Part shown: one piece after another, positions 9,587 through 18,258 of the stretch
How positions within the stretch are numbered: the stretch's first letter is position 1
How the letters are laid out: every line of letters starts with the position of its first letter
Origin: Xanthobacter autotrophicus Py2
GTDB lineage: Bacteria; Pseudomonadota; Alphaproteobacteria; Rhizobiales; Xanthobacteraceae
Length of the DNA: 64,000 bases
NCBI GenBank assembly: GCA_000017645.1
Contig: CP000781.1
Coordinates: 1,454,001 to 1,518,000 of the forward strand
Direction: 5' to 3'
The notes under the pieces: generated by a model
Seen by the model: only the letters and a program-made list of their open reading frames with translations
What the model was told of the DNA's origin: nothing
Databases searched by the model: none
Made by a program: the position numbers and the translations under genes

Positions 9587-10815
9587 GTGCTTGTCCTCCC
9601 TGCACGTCCGAGGCCCGCCACCAGCGCCGCCGCGATGCAGGCCAGTGCCGCACCGGCGATGAACGTCGCAGCCGCGCCATACTCTTCCCAGAGCAGGCCG
9701 GCCACGAGGCTGGCTGCGAGCATGGCGATGCCGGTGGCGAGATTGAACAGGCCGAACGCCGATCCGCGCAGCGCAGCCGGTGCGTTCTGCGCCACGAGCT
9801 TGGCGAAAAGGCCTTGGGTCAGAGCCATGTGGACGCCCCACAGGGCGATGCCCAGCAAGGTGCCGGAAAGGCCCGGCCCGAAGGCGAGCAGAAGGTCGGC
9901 GGCGATCAAAACACCCATGCCGGCGAGCAGCAGTCGCTGCGGCGGGGCATGGTCCGACCACGCGCCGGCCGGATAGGCGCCCAGCGCATAGACCGCGTTC
10001 ATGGTCACCAGCACCAACGGCGCAAGCGCCAGAGGCAGCCCCTCGTCGTGGGCTCTAAGTACCAGGAATGCCTCGCTGAATCGCGCCAGCGTGAACACCA
10101 CGCCGATGGCGACGACGCCCCAGAATGCCCGGTCGAGCTGTCGCAGATCGGCGAGGCGCACCGGCGGGTGGGGCTCGGCTGCCTCTTGCGGGCTGGCGCG
10201 GTCTTCCACCCCCAGCACGACGCACGCCACGGCCAGCCCTGCCGGGATGAGGGCGAACCAGAACACCGCCCGCATGTCGTCGGCGAGGAGCGCCATCAGC
10301 GCGATGGCGAGCAGCGGGCCGACGAAGGCGCCGGTGGTGTCGAGGGCCTGGCGCAGCCCATAGGCGCGACCGCGGATTTCCGGCGGCGTGACGTCGGCGA
10401 CGAGGGCATCGCGCGGGGCTCCGCGCATGCCTTTGCCGATGCGGTCAGCGAAGCGCGCGGCCAGGACCAGCCCCGGCGCGCCGGCCAGGGCGAACAGGGG
10501 CTTGGACGCGGCGCCCAGTCCATAGCCAAGCAGGATCAATGGCTTGCGCCGGCCGAGGCGATCGGACAGATAGCCCGAGAACACCTTCACGACCGCGGCG
10601 GTGGATTCGCCGATGCCCTCGATGAGGCCCACCATCGCCACGCTTGCCCCCAGCGTTGCGGTGAGGAACAGGGGCAGCAGCGCGTGGATCATCTCCGAGG
10701 AGATGTCCATGAACATGCTGACGAAACCCAGCGCCCACACGGTCCTCGGAATGGCGGGCCGCCGTTCGGCTCCACCGGCGGCCGCGCGATTCATGACCTT
10801 CTCCACCATCGACAC
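9583..10815 (-). CDS. MFS transporter
   Basis: A 410-residue major facilitator with 12 predicted helices. The N-terminal half shows FVSMFMDISSEMIHALLPLF, GLIEGIGESTAAVVKVFSGY and the loop motif LSDRLGRRKPL, as in a group of uncharacterised MFS proteins annotated as general efflux permeases. DRIGKGMRGAPRDALVAD is another diagnostic segment of this group. The start is GTG at 10815; an ATG two codons in (10809) is an alternative. The stop codon overlaps the start of the 38-residue membrane peptide. Substrate unknown. Confidence 0.85.
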   Translation of the reverse strand: MSMVEKVMNRAAAGGAERRPAIPRTVWALGFVSMFMDISSEMIHALLPLFLTATLGASVAMVGLIEGIGESTAAVVKVFSGYLSDRLGRRKPLILLGYGLGAASKPLFALAGAPGLVLAARFADRIGKGMRGAPRDALVADVTPPEIRGRAYGLRQALDTTGAFVGPLLAIALMALLADDMRAVFWFALIPAGLAVACVVLGVEDRASPQEAAEPHPPVRLADLRQLDRAFWGVVAIGVVFTLARFSEAFLVLRAHDEGLPLALAPLVLVTMNAVYALGAYPAGAWSDHAPPQRLLLAGMGVLIAADLLLAFGPGLSGTLLGIALWGVHMALTQGLFAKLVAQNAPAALRGSAFGLFNLATGIAMLAASLVAGLLWEEYGAAATFIAGAALACIAAALVAGLGRAGRTST

Positions 10816-10956
10816 GCGATTCCCGGAGAACTCTGGGCGAAAGGTCGTGCTTCGGCTAGGGGTTCAGTTTTGTGGTGTTATTATCCGGTACGAGGGGCGT
10901 CTGATCTCCCTGTCGGGTGGTCCCCCCGGTTCAGGTCGCGCGACCTGCGGCACCCC

Positions 10957-12612
10957 TCAGGCATGCCCGCCCGTCGCCCGGGCGGGGCGCTCGGCCCCGA
11001 TCAGGTGGCGGGCATGGGGCGGGGCGTCGCCCTGGTGGAATTTCAGCACGCCGGCCTGCACGTCGGCATCCGCGTGGGAGACCCGGCGGTGCTGGCGCAG
11101 GTGCTCGGCCCAGGATTCCACCATGAACCACTCCACCATCAGCGACGGGTCGGCGGCATCCTCGGTGACGCCCCAGTTGTAGGCGCCGTCGCGGCGGCGG
11201 GCGGCGGAGAGGCGGTAGAGGGCATCGAGGAAGGCCGGGCGGTCTTCCGGCACGATGCGATATTCGATCAGGATCAGCACCGGGCCGCGGTCATTCTCCA
11301 CCGGGGCGGCGAGCAGGGGCTCGGGCCAGTGCATGGCGGGGGTGAGGTCGGCCTCGCCCGCCGGCAGCTTCACCCGGTGGAGGATGAGCCCGGCCACCAC
11401 AAGGCCGGCGCCGGACACCAGCAGCGCCCCCGGCAGCCCGATCTGCTGCGCCACCAGGCCCCAGCTGATGCTGCCGCAGGCCATGGCGCCGTTGAAGGCG
11501 GTGAGATAGACCGCCAGCGCCCGCCCGCGCACCCAGTTGGGCAGGATCGACTGGGCGGTGGCGTTGAGGGTGGTCAGCGCGATGATCCACGCCCCGCCCA
11601 TGGCCAGCAGCACCATCAGGGCGAGCCAGCGCGGCGGGGCGAAGGCAAGGCTCGCGGTGGCGGCGGCGGTGACGAAGGCGGCGCCCAGCACCAGCCCATC
11701 GGCGGTGGCGAAGGCCCGCAGGCGCGGCAGCAGAAGGGCGCCGCCGATGGCGCCAGCCCCCACCGAGCCCAGCAGCACGCCGTAATAGGCGGCGTCGCCC
11801 TTCAGCAGCTCCCGCGCCACCAGGGGCAGCAGCGCCCAGACCGCGCTGGCGAAGAAGAAGAAGAACACCGCGCGCAGCAGCACCACATGCAGCTCGCGGC
11901 TGGCGCGGGCATAGCGCAGGCCGGCGCGGAAGGCGCCGGTGAAGCGCTCGGATAATTCATCCTGCGCGCCGGCGTCCCGGCGCCACCACCACAGGGCGGC
12001 GATGACGAGCACGTAGCTCACCACGTCCGCCCCATAGGTCACCGCCGCTCCGAAGGAGGCGAGCAGCAGGCCGCCCACCGCCGGGCCGATGGAGCGGGCG
12101 ATGTTGATGCCCAGCGAGTTGAGCGCCACAGCGCTCTTCAGCTCGGGACGCGGCACCAGCTCCGGCACGATGGACTGCCAGGTGGGCGCCATCAGCGCCG
12201 CGCCCACGCCGCCGAGGAAGGTGAGCGCCACCAGCGACGACACGGTCATGAGGCCGCTCATGGACAGCAGCATCAGCGCCGCGCTCACCAGCCCGAGGCC
12301 GATCTGGATGCCGATGAGGAAGCGGCGGCGGTCGAGGATGTCGGAGAGCACGCCGGCGGGAATGGCGAGCAGGAACACCGGCAGCATGGCGGCGGCCTGC
12401 ACCATTCCCACCGCCGCCGGGGAGGCGGACAAATCGGTGACGATCCAGGCGCTCGCCACGTCGCGCATGAAGCTGCCGGTATTGCCCAGCACGGTGGCGC
12501 CCCACAGCACGGCGAACACCGGCCGCCGCAACGGCGCGAAGGCGCCGCCGGCTGCGGGCTGCGGGGCTGCCGGAGGGGTGGCAGATGGCGCGCCGTGGGT
12601 GTGGTCGCTCAC
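10957..12612 (-). CDS. MFS_3 (EntS-like) transporter with C-terminal ferredoxin-like domain
   Basis: A 551-residue protein. Residues 20 to about 415 form an MFS_3/DUF894 transporter (FAVLWGATVLGNTGSFMRDVA, LSDILDRRRFLIG, AMGGAWIIALTTLNATAQS). The last 120 or so residues form a soluble domain (GPVLILIEYRIVPEDRPAFL, MVEWFMVESWAEHLRQHRRVS) resembling antibiotic-biosynthesis-monooxygenase-like folds. Transport plus a small-molecule binding or oxidation role is plausible but unproven. The start is a GTG whose last bases overlap the doxX-like stop (GTGA), so it is translationally coupled. It is the last gene of the leftward run beginning at 17360. Confidence 0.85.
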   Translation of the reverse strand: MSDHTHGAPSATPPAAPQPAAGGAFAPLRRPVFAVLWGATVLGNTGSFMRDVASAWIVTDLSASPAAVGMVQAAAMLPVFLLAIPAGVLSDILDRRRFLIGIQIGLGLVSAALMLLSMSGLMTVSSLVALTFLGGVGAALMAPTWQSIVPELVPRPELKSAVALNSLGINIARSIGPAVGGLLLASFGAAVTYGADVVSYVLVIAALWWWRRDAGAQDELSERFTGAFRAGLRYARASRELHVVLLRAVFFFFFASAVWALLPLVARELLKGDAAYYGVLLGSVGAGAIGGALLLPRLRAFATADGLVLGAAFVTAAATASLAFAPPRWLALMVLLAMGGAWIIALTTLNATAQSILPNWVRGRALAVYLTAFNGAMACGSISWGLVAQQIGLPGALLVSGAGLVVAGLILHRVKLPAGEADLTPAMHWPEPLLAAPVENDRGPVLILIEYRIVPEDRPAFLDALYRLSAARRRDGAYNWGVTEDAADPSLMVEWFMVESWAEHLRQHRRVSHADADVQAGVLKFHQGDAPPHARHLIGAERPARATGGHA

Positions 12613-13073
12613 AGGTCTCTCCCGTGCTGGCCGGTCCCGTTGGAGGCGCCGTGGACAAGATCGTACCACGCCACCAGCACGAAGGCGCCGGCCAGGCCCA
12701 GATGCTCGAAGAAGGCGTTGGCGGCCATGGTGCGCTCCGGCGGCGGCATGGCCCAGAAGCGGTTGGCGAGGAGGGCGGCCAGCACCGTGAAGCCCGCCAG
12801 CCCCAGCGCCCCCAGCCAGCGCAGCCGGCCGCTGAGGATGAGGGCCGAGGCGCCCAGCTCCAGCACGATCACGGCCACGGCGAACGGCGCCTGCGGGGTG
12901 AGCCCGAAATGGGCCATCTCCGCCAGCGCGCCGTTGAAGTCCAGAGCCTTGGTGAGGCCGCCCTGGATATAGGCCCCGCACAGGGCCAGCAGCGCGAGAA
13001 ACCGCACCGGCGCCGGCGAGATCAGGCCCCGGGCGAAGGCGGTGAGGTGGGCGTTGCTTGGGCGTTCAGCCAT
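12609..13073 (-). CDS. DoxX-family membrane protein
   Basis: A protein of about 154 residues with four predicted membrane helices (RFLALLALCGAYIQGGLTKA, FAVAVIVLELGASALILSGR, GALGLAGFTVLAALLANRFW, AFVLVAWYDLVHG). DoxX proteins occur in redox and oxidative-stress contexts and often accompany quinone- or thiol-related enzymes. The start is set at MAERPSN; an ATG three codons upstream (13082) is possible, and neither has a strong ribosome binding site. Its stop codon overlaps the GTG of the following MFS gene. Two intergenic repeats lie immediately upstream. Confidence 0.82.
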   Translation of the reverse strand: MAERPSNAHLTAFARGLISPAPVRFLALLALCGAYIQGGLTKALDFNGALAEMAHFGLTPQAPFAVAVIVLELGASALILSGRLRWLGALGLAGFTVLAALLANRFWAMPPPERTMAANAFFEHLGLAGAFVLVAWYDLVHGASNGTGQHGRDL

Positions 13074-13168
13074 GGGCGGCATGGTTCCGAAGGTTTGGGG
13101 CGGGTCGAGGGGTGGTGTTGGATCGGCTGCTTGGGTGGACGTTTTGGCGGCCGGGTCCACAGGGAACG

Positions 13169-13190
13169 CTCCCCCGCAAGCGGGAGAGGG
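13169..13190. repeat. Palindromic REP-type repeat, CTCCCCCGCAAGCGGGAGAGGG family
   Basis: The sequence CTCCCCCGCAAGCGGGAG is a near-perfect hairpin. The same 22-base core occurs at 56557-56578 inside phnI, and a variant occurs in inverted orientation at 56464-56499. This kind of element is common between genes in Rhizobiales and other alphaproteobacteria. Confidence 0.72.
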
Positions 13191-13213
13191 GGCAGACCGC
13201 ATTTAACCATCGC

Positions 13214-13322
13214 CGCCCTCCGGCTTGACCGGAGGGTCCATCTCGCCGCTTGTCCGGCCGCCGCTTGTCCCGGAGGCGTCGGTCCGGCGGGGCGATGGGC
13301 CGTCCGGTCAAGCCGGACGGCG
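13214..13322. repeat. Composite inverted repeat (BIME-like) upstream of the doxX-like gene
   Basis: The left arm 13214-13242 and right arm 13294-13322 are 29-base imperfect inverted copies with core CGGCTTGACCGG/CCGGTCAAGCCGG and ends TCCATC/GATGG. Elements of the same style occur at 50601-50782 and 53326-53433. It lies in the spacer between the amidohydrolase and doxX-like genes. Such pairs of rhizobial palindromes can act as transcript stabilisers or terminators. Confidence 0.65.
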
Positions 13323-13364
13323 ACGGTGTGCAAGCATCTCAAGGCGCCACCACCTCCGCCCCCA

Positions 13365-15341
13365 TCAGAACGCCCAGCAGGCGCAGCCGAGCGCGCCCCA
13401 GAAGGAGCGTTCGTCGGCGGCGGGCACCTGCGCCGCCAGCGCGCTGGCGTGGGCGTGGCCGTGGACGCCGCAGGCGGTGGCGCAGCCGCAGGCGGCGGCG
13501 AAGGCGTATTTGCGCTCGCCGGTTTCCGCCCGCTTCTGGTAGCCGCCGAAGGTGCGCACCGGCGACCAGTCGGGCATGGGCGGCGGCAGGTCGGGCGCGA
13601 GCGTCTTGAAGTCGCCGTCGCCATGCACCGGCGTGCCGCCCAGCAGCGTGAGCACGCTGGTGATGTCCTGGATCCTGTCCTCGGGCACGGAGAAATAATC
13701 GTCCGACAGCACCACGAGGTCGGCGAGCTGGCCGGCCTTCACCTGCCCCTTCTTGTCGGGCTCGGAGGAGAACCAGGTATTGGCCTCAGTCCACAGCCGC
13801 AGCGCACTCTCGCGGTCGAGCAGGTTGGACGGCGGGTAGAGGGAGAGGCCGCCCAAAGTCTTGCCCGTCACCAGCCAGGACAGGGACACCCAGGGATTGT
13901 AGGAGGCGACGCGGGTGGCGTCGGTGCCGGCGCCCACCGGAATGCCGGCGTCCAGCATGCGGCGGATGGGCGGGGAGCGCTCCGCCCTGCCGGCGCCGTA
14001 GCGCTCCACGAAATATTCGCCCTGGAACGCCATGCGATGCTGCACGGCGATGCCGCCCCCCAGCGCCGCGATGCGGTCGATGTTGCGGTCGGTGATGGTC
14101 TCGGCATGGTCGAAGAACCAGTTGAGGCCCTTGAGCGGCACGTCCTTGTTCACCTTCTCGAACACGTCGAGGGCGCGCGAGATGGTCTCGTCATAGGTGG
14201 CGTGCAGCCGCCACGGCCAGCGGTTCTCGGCCAGCAGGCGGATGACCGGTTCCAGGTCGCCTTCCATGTTGGGCGGCATGTCGGGCCGGGCCACCTGGAA
14301 GTCCTCGAAGTCGGCGGCGGAATAGACCAGCATCTCGCCGGCGCCGTTGTTGCGGTAGAGGTCGTCGCCCTGGCCGGGCTTGACCTGTTTCGACCAGCCG
14401 GAGAAATCCGCCAGCTCCTGCTTCGGCTTCTGGGTGAAGAGATTGTAGGCGATGCGCACGGAAAGCTGCCCGTCGCGGTGCAACTCCTCGATCACCGCAT
14501 AATCGTCCGGATAGTTCTGGAAGCCGCCGCCGGCGTCGATGACGCTGGTGACGCCCAGCCGGTTCACTTCGCGCATGAAGTGGCGGGTGGAGTTCTTCTG
14601 GTATTCGGCGGGCAGCTTGGGACCCTTGGCCAGCGTCGAATAGAGGATGGTGGCGTTGGGCTGGGCCAAAAGCAGGCCGGTGGGATTGCCGGCCGCATCG
14701 CGCACGATCTCGCCGCCGGGCGGGTTGGGCGTGTCCTTGGTGTAGCCTACCACGCGCAGGGCCGCCGCATTGAGCAAAGCGCGGTCGTAGAGGTGGAGGA
14801 TGAACACCGGCGTGTCGGGGGCGGCGGCGTTCAGCTCCTCCAGCGTGGGCAGGCGCTTCTCGGCGAACTGGTGCTCGGTGAAGCCGCCCACCACGCGCAC
14901 CCATTGCGGCGGCGGGGTCACGGCCACCTGTTTCCTCAGCATCTCCATGGCGTGGTCGAGGGAGCGCACCCCGTCCCAGCGCAGCTCCATATTGTAGTTC
15001 AGCCCGCCGCGGATGATGTGCATGTGGCTGTCGATGAGGCCGGGAATGATCCGCCGGCCGCCCACGTCGATGATTTTCGTCAGGGTCCCGGCGTGGCGCA
15101 TGGCGTCGGCGGTGGTGCCGGCGAACAGGATGCGCCCGTCCTTCACCGCCACCGCCTCAGCCTGCGGATTGGTGCGGTCGAGGGTGGTGACCTTGCCGTT
15201 GAAGAGGATGAGGTCGGCGGTCTCGCTCATGGTCTGCGCCTTCGGGGAGGTGGGGACAAGGCCGGCGGCGGCCATGAGCCCCGCGGCGATGAACTGGCGG
15301 CGATCGGGCAGCTTTCGGTCGGGCAGCTTTCGGTCGGGCAT
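13365..15341 (-). CDS. Tat-exported YtcJ-type amidohydrolase with Cys-rich C-terminal tail
   Basis: A 658-residue metal-dependent hydrolase. The N-terminus has the twin-arginine signal DRRQFIAAGLMAAAG, preceded by a tandem KLPDR duplication. The amidohydrolase core shows VGGRRIIPGLIDSHMHIIRG with the HxH metal pair, a long TIM barrel, and GIPVGAGTDATR near the fourth metal ligand. A tail after residue 615 (AAACGCATACGVHGHAHAS, then WGALGCACWAF) is rich in Cys and His and looks like an extra metal site. The substrate is unknown; relatives act on N-substituted formamides or carbamates. The XapX gene lies 13 bases upstream. Confidence 0.85.
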   Translation of the reverse strand: MPDRKLPDRKLPDRRQFIAAGLMAAAGLVPTSPKAQTMSETADLILFNGKVTTLDRTNPQAEAVAVKDGRILFAGTTADAMRHAGTLTKIIDVGGRRIIPGLIDSHMHIIRGGLNYNMELRWDGVRSLDHAMEMLRKQVAVTPPPQWVRVVGGFTEHQFAEKRLPTLEELNAAAPDTPVFILHLYDRALLNAAALRVVGYTKDTPNPPGGEIVRDAAGNPTGLLLAQPNATILYSTLAKGPKLPAEYQKNSTRHFMREVNRLGVTSVIDAGGGFQNYPDDYAVIEELHRDGQLSVRIAYNLFTQKPKQELADFSGWSKQVKPGQGDDLYRNNGAGEMLVYSAADFEDFQVARPDMPPNMEGDLEPVIRLLAENRWPWRLHATYDETISRALDVFEKVNKDVPLKGLNWFFDHAETITDRNIDRIAALGGGIAVQHRMAFQGEYFVERYGAGRAERSPPIRRMLDAGIPVGAGTDATRVASYNPWVSLSWLVTGKTLGGLSLYPPSNLLDRESALRLWTEANTWFSSEPDKKGQVKAGQLADLVVLSDDYFSVPEDRIQDITSVLTLLGGTPVHGDGDFKTLAPDLPPPMPDWSPVRTFGGYQKRAETGERKYAFAAACGCATACGVHGHAHASALAAQVPAADERSFWGALGCACWAF

Positions 15342-15354
15342 GGCGCTCTTCCGC

Positions 15355-15660
15355 TCAGGTTCCGGGAGGGGTGTGAGGCGGCGTGTTGAGATGCGCGTCT
15401 TGCGGCGGCTCCGCTGCGGCGCTCTGCCGGCCCGGCAGTTGGCCGAGCACATGGTCGGAGCAGTCGGCAAGGCCGATGGCGGTGCGCAGGCTGTCGCCGG
15501 CCCAGAGGTTCTTCGCCACCGGCACGATCTGCTCGCCGATGAGGATGCCCAGCAGCCCCACCAGCGCCACCACCGGCGGCGCCGGCGAGCGCACGTTGAT
15601 GAGGCTGTAGACGATGCCGACCAGAAGGCCGGCGCCCAGCGAGGCGAGATAAAGCTTCAT
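15355..15660 (-). CDS. XapX domain (DUF1427) membrane protein
   Basis: A 101-residue protein. The first 50 residues, MKLYLASLGAGLLVGIVYSL and PPVVALVGLLGILIGEQIVP, form the two membrane helices of the XapX domain. A proline-rich soluble tail follows and contains a Cys. Function unknown; XapX genes often neighbour amidohydrolases, isochorismatase-like hydrolases and DoxX genes, exactly as here. The amidohydrolase gene follows after 13 bases, so they are very likely co-transcribed. Confidence 0.85.
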   Translation of the reverse strand: MKLYLASLGAGLLVGIVYSLINVRSPAPPVVALVGLLGILIGEQIVPVAKNLWAGDSLRTAIGLADCSDHVLGQLPGRQSAAAEPPQDAHLNTPPHTPPGT

Positions 15661-15711
15661 GCCATGTGCGCCCTGGATGGGACGGCGCCGGCCGGGCCGG
15701 CGCCGTCGGGG

Positions 15712-16704
15712 TCAGGCCTTGATGAAGGCGAGCAGGTCGGCGTTGACCACGTCGTGGTTGACGGTGAGCATGCCGTGCGAGAAGCCCGGATAGGTCTTCA
15801 GCGTGCCGTGCTTCAGCAGCTTGATGGACTTCATCGCGGAATCGGCGATGGGCACGATCTGGTCGTCCTCGCCGTGCAGCACCAGCGTCGGCACCGTGAT
15901 CGTCTTCAGGTCCTCGGTCTGGTCGGTCTCGGAGAAGGCCTTGATGCCCTCATAATGGGCCTTGGCGCTGCCCATCATGCCCTGCCGCCACCAGTTCTGG
16001 ATCACGCCCGGCGAGACCTTCGCGCCCTCGCGGTTGAAGCCGTAGAAGGGGCCCGTGGGCACGTCGAGGAAGAACTGGGCGCGGTTGTCCGCGGTGGCCT
16101 TGCGGAAGCCGTCGAACACCTCGATGGGCAGGCCTTCCGGGTTGGCGGCGGTTTTCAGCATCAGCGGCGGCACCGCCGAAACCAGCACCGCCTTGGCGAC
16201 GCGGCCGGCCGGCTGGCCGTGCTTTGCCACATAGCGCGCGACCTCGCCGCCGCCGGTGGAATGGCCGATATGCACCGCATTCTTCAGGTTGAGATGCTCG
16301 ACCACCGCGAACGCGTCGGCGGCATAATGGTCCATGTCGTGGCCGTCGCTGACCTGGGTGGAGCGGCCGTGGCCGCGCCGGTCGTGGGCCACCACGCGGT
16401 AGCCGTGCTGCACGAAGAAGAGCATCTGGGTGTCCCAGTCGTCCGACGACAGTGGCCAGCCGTGGTGGAACACGATGGGCTGGGCATCCTTGGGGCCCCA
16501 GTCCTTGTAGAAGATCTCGACGCCGTCTTTGGTGGTGACGAAAGGCATGGCTGTGGTCCTTTGGTTCGGGTCCGTGGCGGCGGCCGCGGCGGGCAGGGGC
16601 AGGCCGAGGGCGGCGGCCAGCGCCGCGCCGGCGCCAAGCTCAAGGGCGGTGCGACGCGTCAGGCCGCCGGCCGGGGCGCTGGGGGCCGATGAGGCGTGGT
16701 CCAT
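15712..16704 (-). CDS. Alpha/beta hydrolase, non-haem chloroperoxidase/arylesterase-like, with Tat-type signal
   Basis: A 330-residue hydrolase. Residues 17-43 (TRRTALELGAGAALAAALGL) look like a twin-arginine export signal. The catalytic domain has HHGWPLSSDDWD (oxyanion region), the nucleophile elbow GHSTGGGE, the acid in LVLHGEDDQIVP, and the base in PGFSHGM. It matches the cofactor-free haloperoxidase/arylesterase group; peroxidase activity in this family is usually secondary. An internal ATG at MPFVTTKDG would give the cytoplasmic form normally seen, so both forms deserve consideration. The gene starts two bases after the isochorismatase-like stop codon, implying coupling. Confidence 0.88.
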   Translation of the reverse strand: MDHASSAPSAPAGGLTRRTALELGAGAALAAALGLPLPAAAAATDPNQRTTAMPFVTTKDGVEIFYKDWGPKDAQPIVFHHGWPLSSDDWDTQMLFFVQHGYRVVAHDRRGHGRSTQVSDGHDMDHYAADAFAVVEHLNLKNAVHIGHSTGGGEVARYVAKHGQPAGRVAKAVLVSAVPPLMLKTAANPEGLPIEVFDGFRKATADNRAQFFLDVPTGPFYGFNREGAKVSPGVIQNWWRQGMMGSAKAHYEGIKAFSETDQTEDLKTITVPTLVLHGEDDQIVPIADSAMKSIKLLKHGTLKTYPGFSHGMLTVNHDVVNADLLAFIKA

Positions 16705-16706
16705 GC

Positions 16707-17360
16707 TCAGTGGCCTTCCGAGGCGCCGAACATGGTCTTGGCGTAGATGATGCCGAGGCCGTAAGCGCCGCCGAATTTCTTGGCGATGCCAGTGGTCATG
16801 TCGTAGGTGCCGGTGCGGGCCCAGTCGCGCTGCAGTTCCAGCAGGTATTGCAGCGAGGTCATGGGCCGGGCGCCGGCCTGGATCATGCGCTGCATGGCAC
16901 GCTCGTGGGCCTCGTCGGAGACATCGCCGCAGGCGTCGGCGATGACATAGACCTCGAAGCCCTGCTCGATGGCCGACAGCGCCGGGCCGACGATGCACAC
17001 GCCGGTCCACAGGCCCGACAGCACGATGCGGTTCTTGCCGATGGCATTGACCCTGGCGATGACGGCCTCATCCTCCCAGGTGTTCATGGAGGTGCGGTCG
17101 AGCAGCTTCTCGCCGGGGAAGGCCTCGGTGATCTCGGAGAACATGGGGCCGGAGAAGCTCTTCTCCGCCACCGTGGTGAGGATGGTGGAGACGCCGAACC
17201 CGGCCGCCGCATGGGCGACGAGGGCGGCGTTGTTGCGCAGGTTCACGGCGTCGATGGACTTGGTCGCGAACGACATCTGCGACTGGAAGTCGATCATGAT
17301 CAGGGTGTGGTCGTTGGGAGACAACAACATCCCGCCGGGGGCAGCGACGGCATTTGACAC
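16707..17360 (-). CDS. Isochorismatase-family (YcaC-like) hydrolase
   Basis: A 217-residue cysteine hydrolase. TLIMIDFQSQMSF carries the catalytic Asp, the lysine lies in the TTVAEKSF region, and GLWTGVCIVGPAL holds the nucleophilic Cys. The profile matches YcaC-like members of unknown substrate. The GTG start at 17360 is chosen because CAGGAGA lies nine bases upstream; a longer frame from 17396 has no such site. It is the first gene of the leftward operon and is divergent from the HxlR regulator gene, with 105 bases between them that must contain both promoters. Confidence 0.88.
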   Translation of the reverse strand: MSNAVAAPGGMLLSPNDHTLIMIDFQSQMSFATKSIDAVNLRNNAALVAHAAAGFGVSTILTTVAEKSFSGPMFSEITEAFPGEKLLDRTSMNTWEDEAVIARVNAIGKNRIVLSGLWTGVCIVGPALSAIEQGFEVYVIADACGDVSDEAHERAMQRMIQAGARPMTSLQYLLELQRDWARTGTYDMTTGIAKKFGGAYGLGIIYAKTMFGASEGH

Positions 17361-17465
17361 GGGGAAATCTCCTGCTGTGATGGAGGGGACTGACAAGGTG
17401 GACGGGAAGCTAGCGCCACATGGGCGCGGCGGCCATTAGTTACCTGCGAGATACTGGTTTTACCC

Positions 17466-17807
17466 ATGGACGACGAAACAGAACGCAAGAAGATCGGCCT
17501 CGGGTATTGCCCAGCCGAGCATTTCCTCAAGTTCATGGCCCAGGAATGGATGGGCCACATCATTGCCGCGCTCGCGCGCAACGGGACGCTGCGGTTCGGC
17601 CAATTGCGCCGGGCGCTCCCCGGCGCCATCTCCGCGCGGGTCCTCTCCGCGCGGCTCAAGGATCTTGAATCGGCCGGCTATGTGACGCGCCGCGAACGCG
17701 AAGGCCGGGTGCGGCACGTGGAATATGCGTTGACCGCGAACGGCCAAGCGGTGGATGCGGCGCTTGCCCGCAACGAGGCATTCGGCGTGCCGGAGGTCCG
17801 GCTTTGA
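17466..17807 (+). CDS. HxlR-family winged-helix transcriptional regulator
   Basis: A 113-residue regulator. CPAEHFLKFMAQEWMGHII is the HxlR N-terminus, with a Cys in the position used for redox or electrophile sensing in relatives such as YodB and HypR. RFGQLRRALPGAISARVLSARL is the recognition helix region, followed by the wing. Its divergent position to the isochorismatase/hydrolase operon is the classical arrangement for a local regulator. The likely inducer is an electrophile or quinone, by analogy only. Confidence 0.87.
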   Translation: MDDETERKKIGLGYCPAEHFLKFMAQEWMGHIIAALARNGTLRFGQLRRALPGAISARVLSARLKDLESAGYVTRREREGRVRHVEYALTANGQAVDAALARNEAFGVPEVRL

Positions 17808-18258
17808 CGCGTTAAACCTATGTATTGACAAGCCCTTGCCCGGCTCGGGCGAGGGCGGCGGTGTCCGCTTCGGGGGGAGCGTGCGTGGCGGTTCGGCGCC
17901 GCAAGCGCTGGTCGGGTTCCAGGGTCGCGATCATGGCTTCGACCTCCGGCTGGTGTCAGGTCGTGCGAACTATCGCGCCGGGCCGGGCAAGCGTCTTGAA
18001 GGAAAGTCTGCGCTCTTGAACGATCGGACCCGACGGGTTGGGCGCCTCACGCCGTCAGGTTGCGCATTCCGGGAATACGCGCAACGTCTTTGGATTATCA
18101 TTTTATCACATTGAAATGATGCGCGCTGCTTGTGAGTGGCATCGAAAATGCTGTGGACGGGGTGCTGCTTGCAGTCCTCGCAAGCGCTTTAGTGCCGCCA
18201 TGGCCGGGCACGACATAGGGCGCCGGGGGTCTTTTACCTTTGAAGTCCCAACCCGCTC
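17808..18258. other. Non-coding stretch between HxlR and AraC genes
   Basis: About 450 bases without a supportable gene. Near 18061-18083 there is a hairpin-like TGCGC-ATTCC-G-GGAAT-AC-GCGCA. At 18097-18120 there is an inverted repeat ATCATTT-N10-AAATGAT. The first could terminate transcription after the HxlR gene, though no T-tract is adjacent. The second is AT-rich and looks like a protein-binding site, with no evident gene to serve. Confidence 0.4.

Noticed and set aside
12585..15389. Very long open frame (over 900 codons) on the plus strand opposite the amidohydrolase and doxX-like genes
   Set aside because: It lies antisense to genes with clear family motifs, its product is His/Gly/Arg-rich without domain similarity, and such frames are expected in GC-rich DNA.
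18097..18120. ATCATTT-N10-AAATGAT as an AraC operator
   Set aside because: It lies downstream of both adjacent genes rather than in a promoter; retained only as part of the intergenic description.
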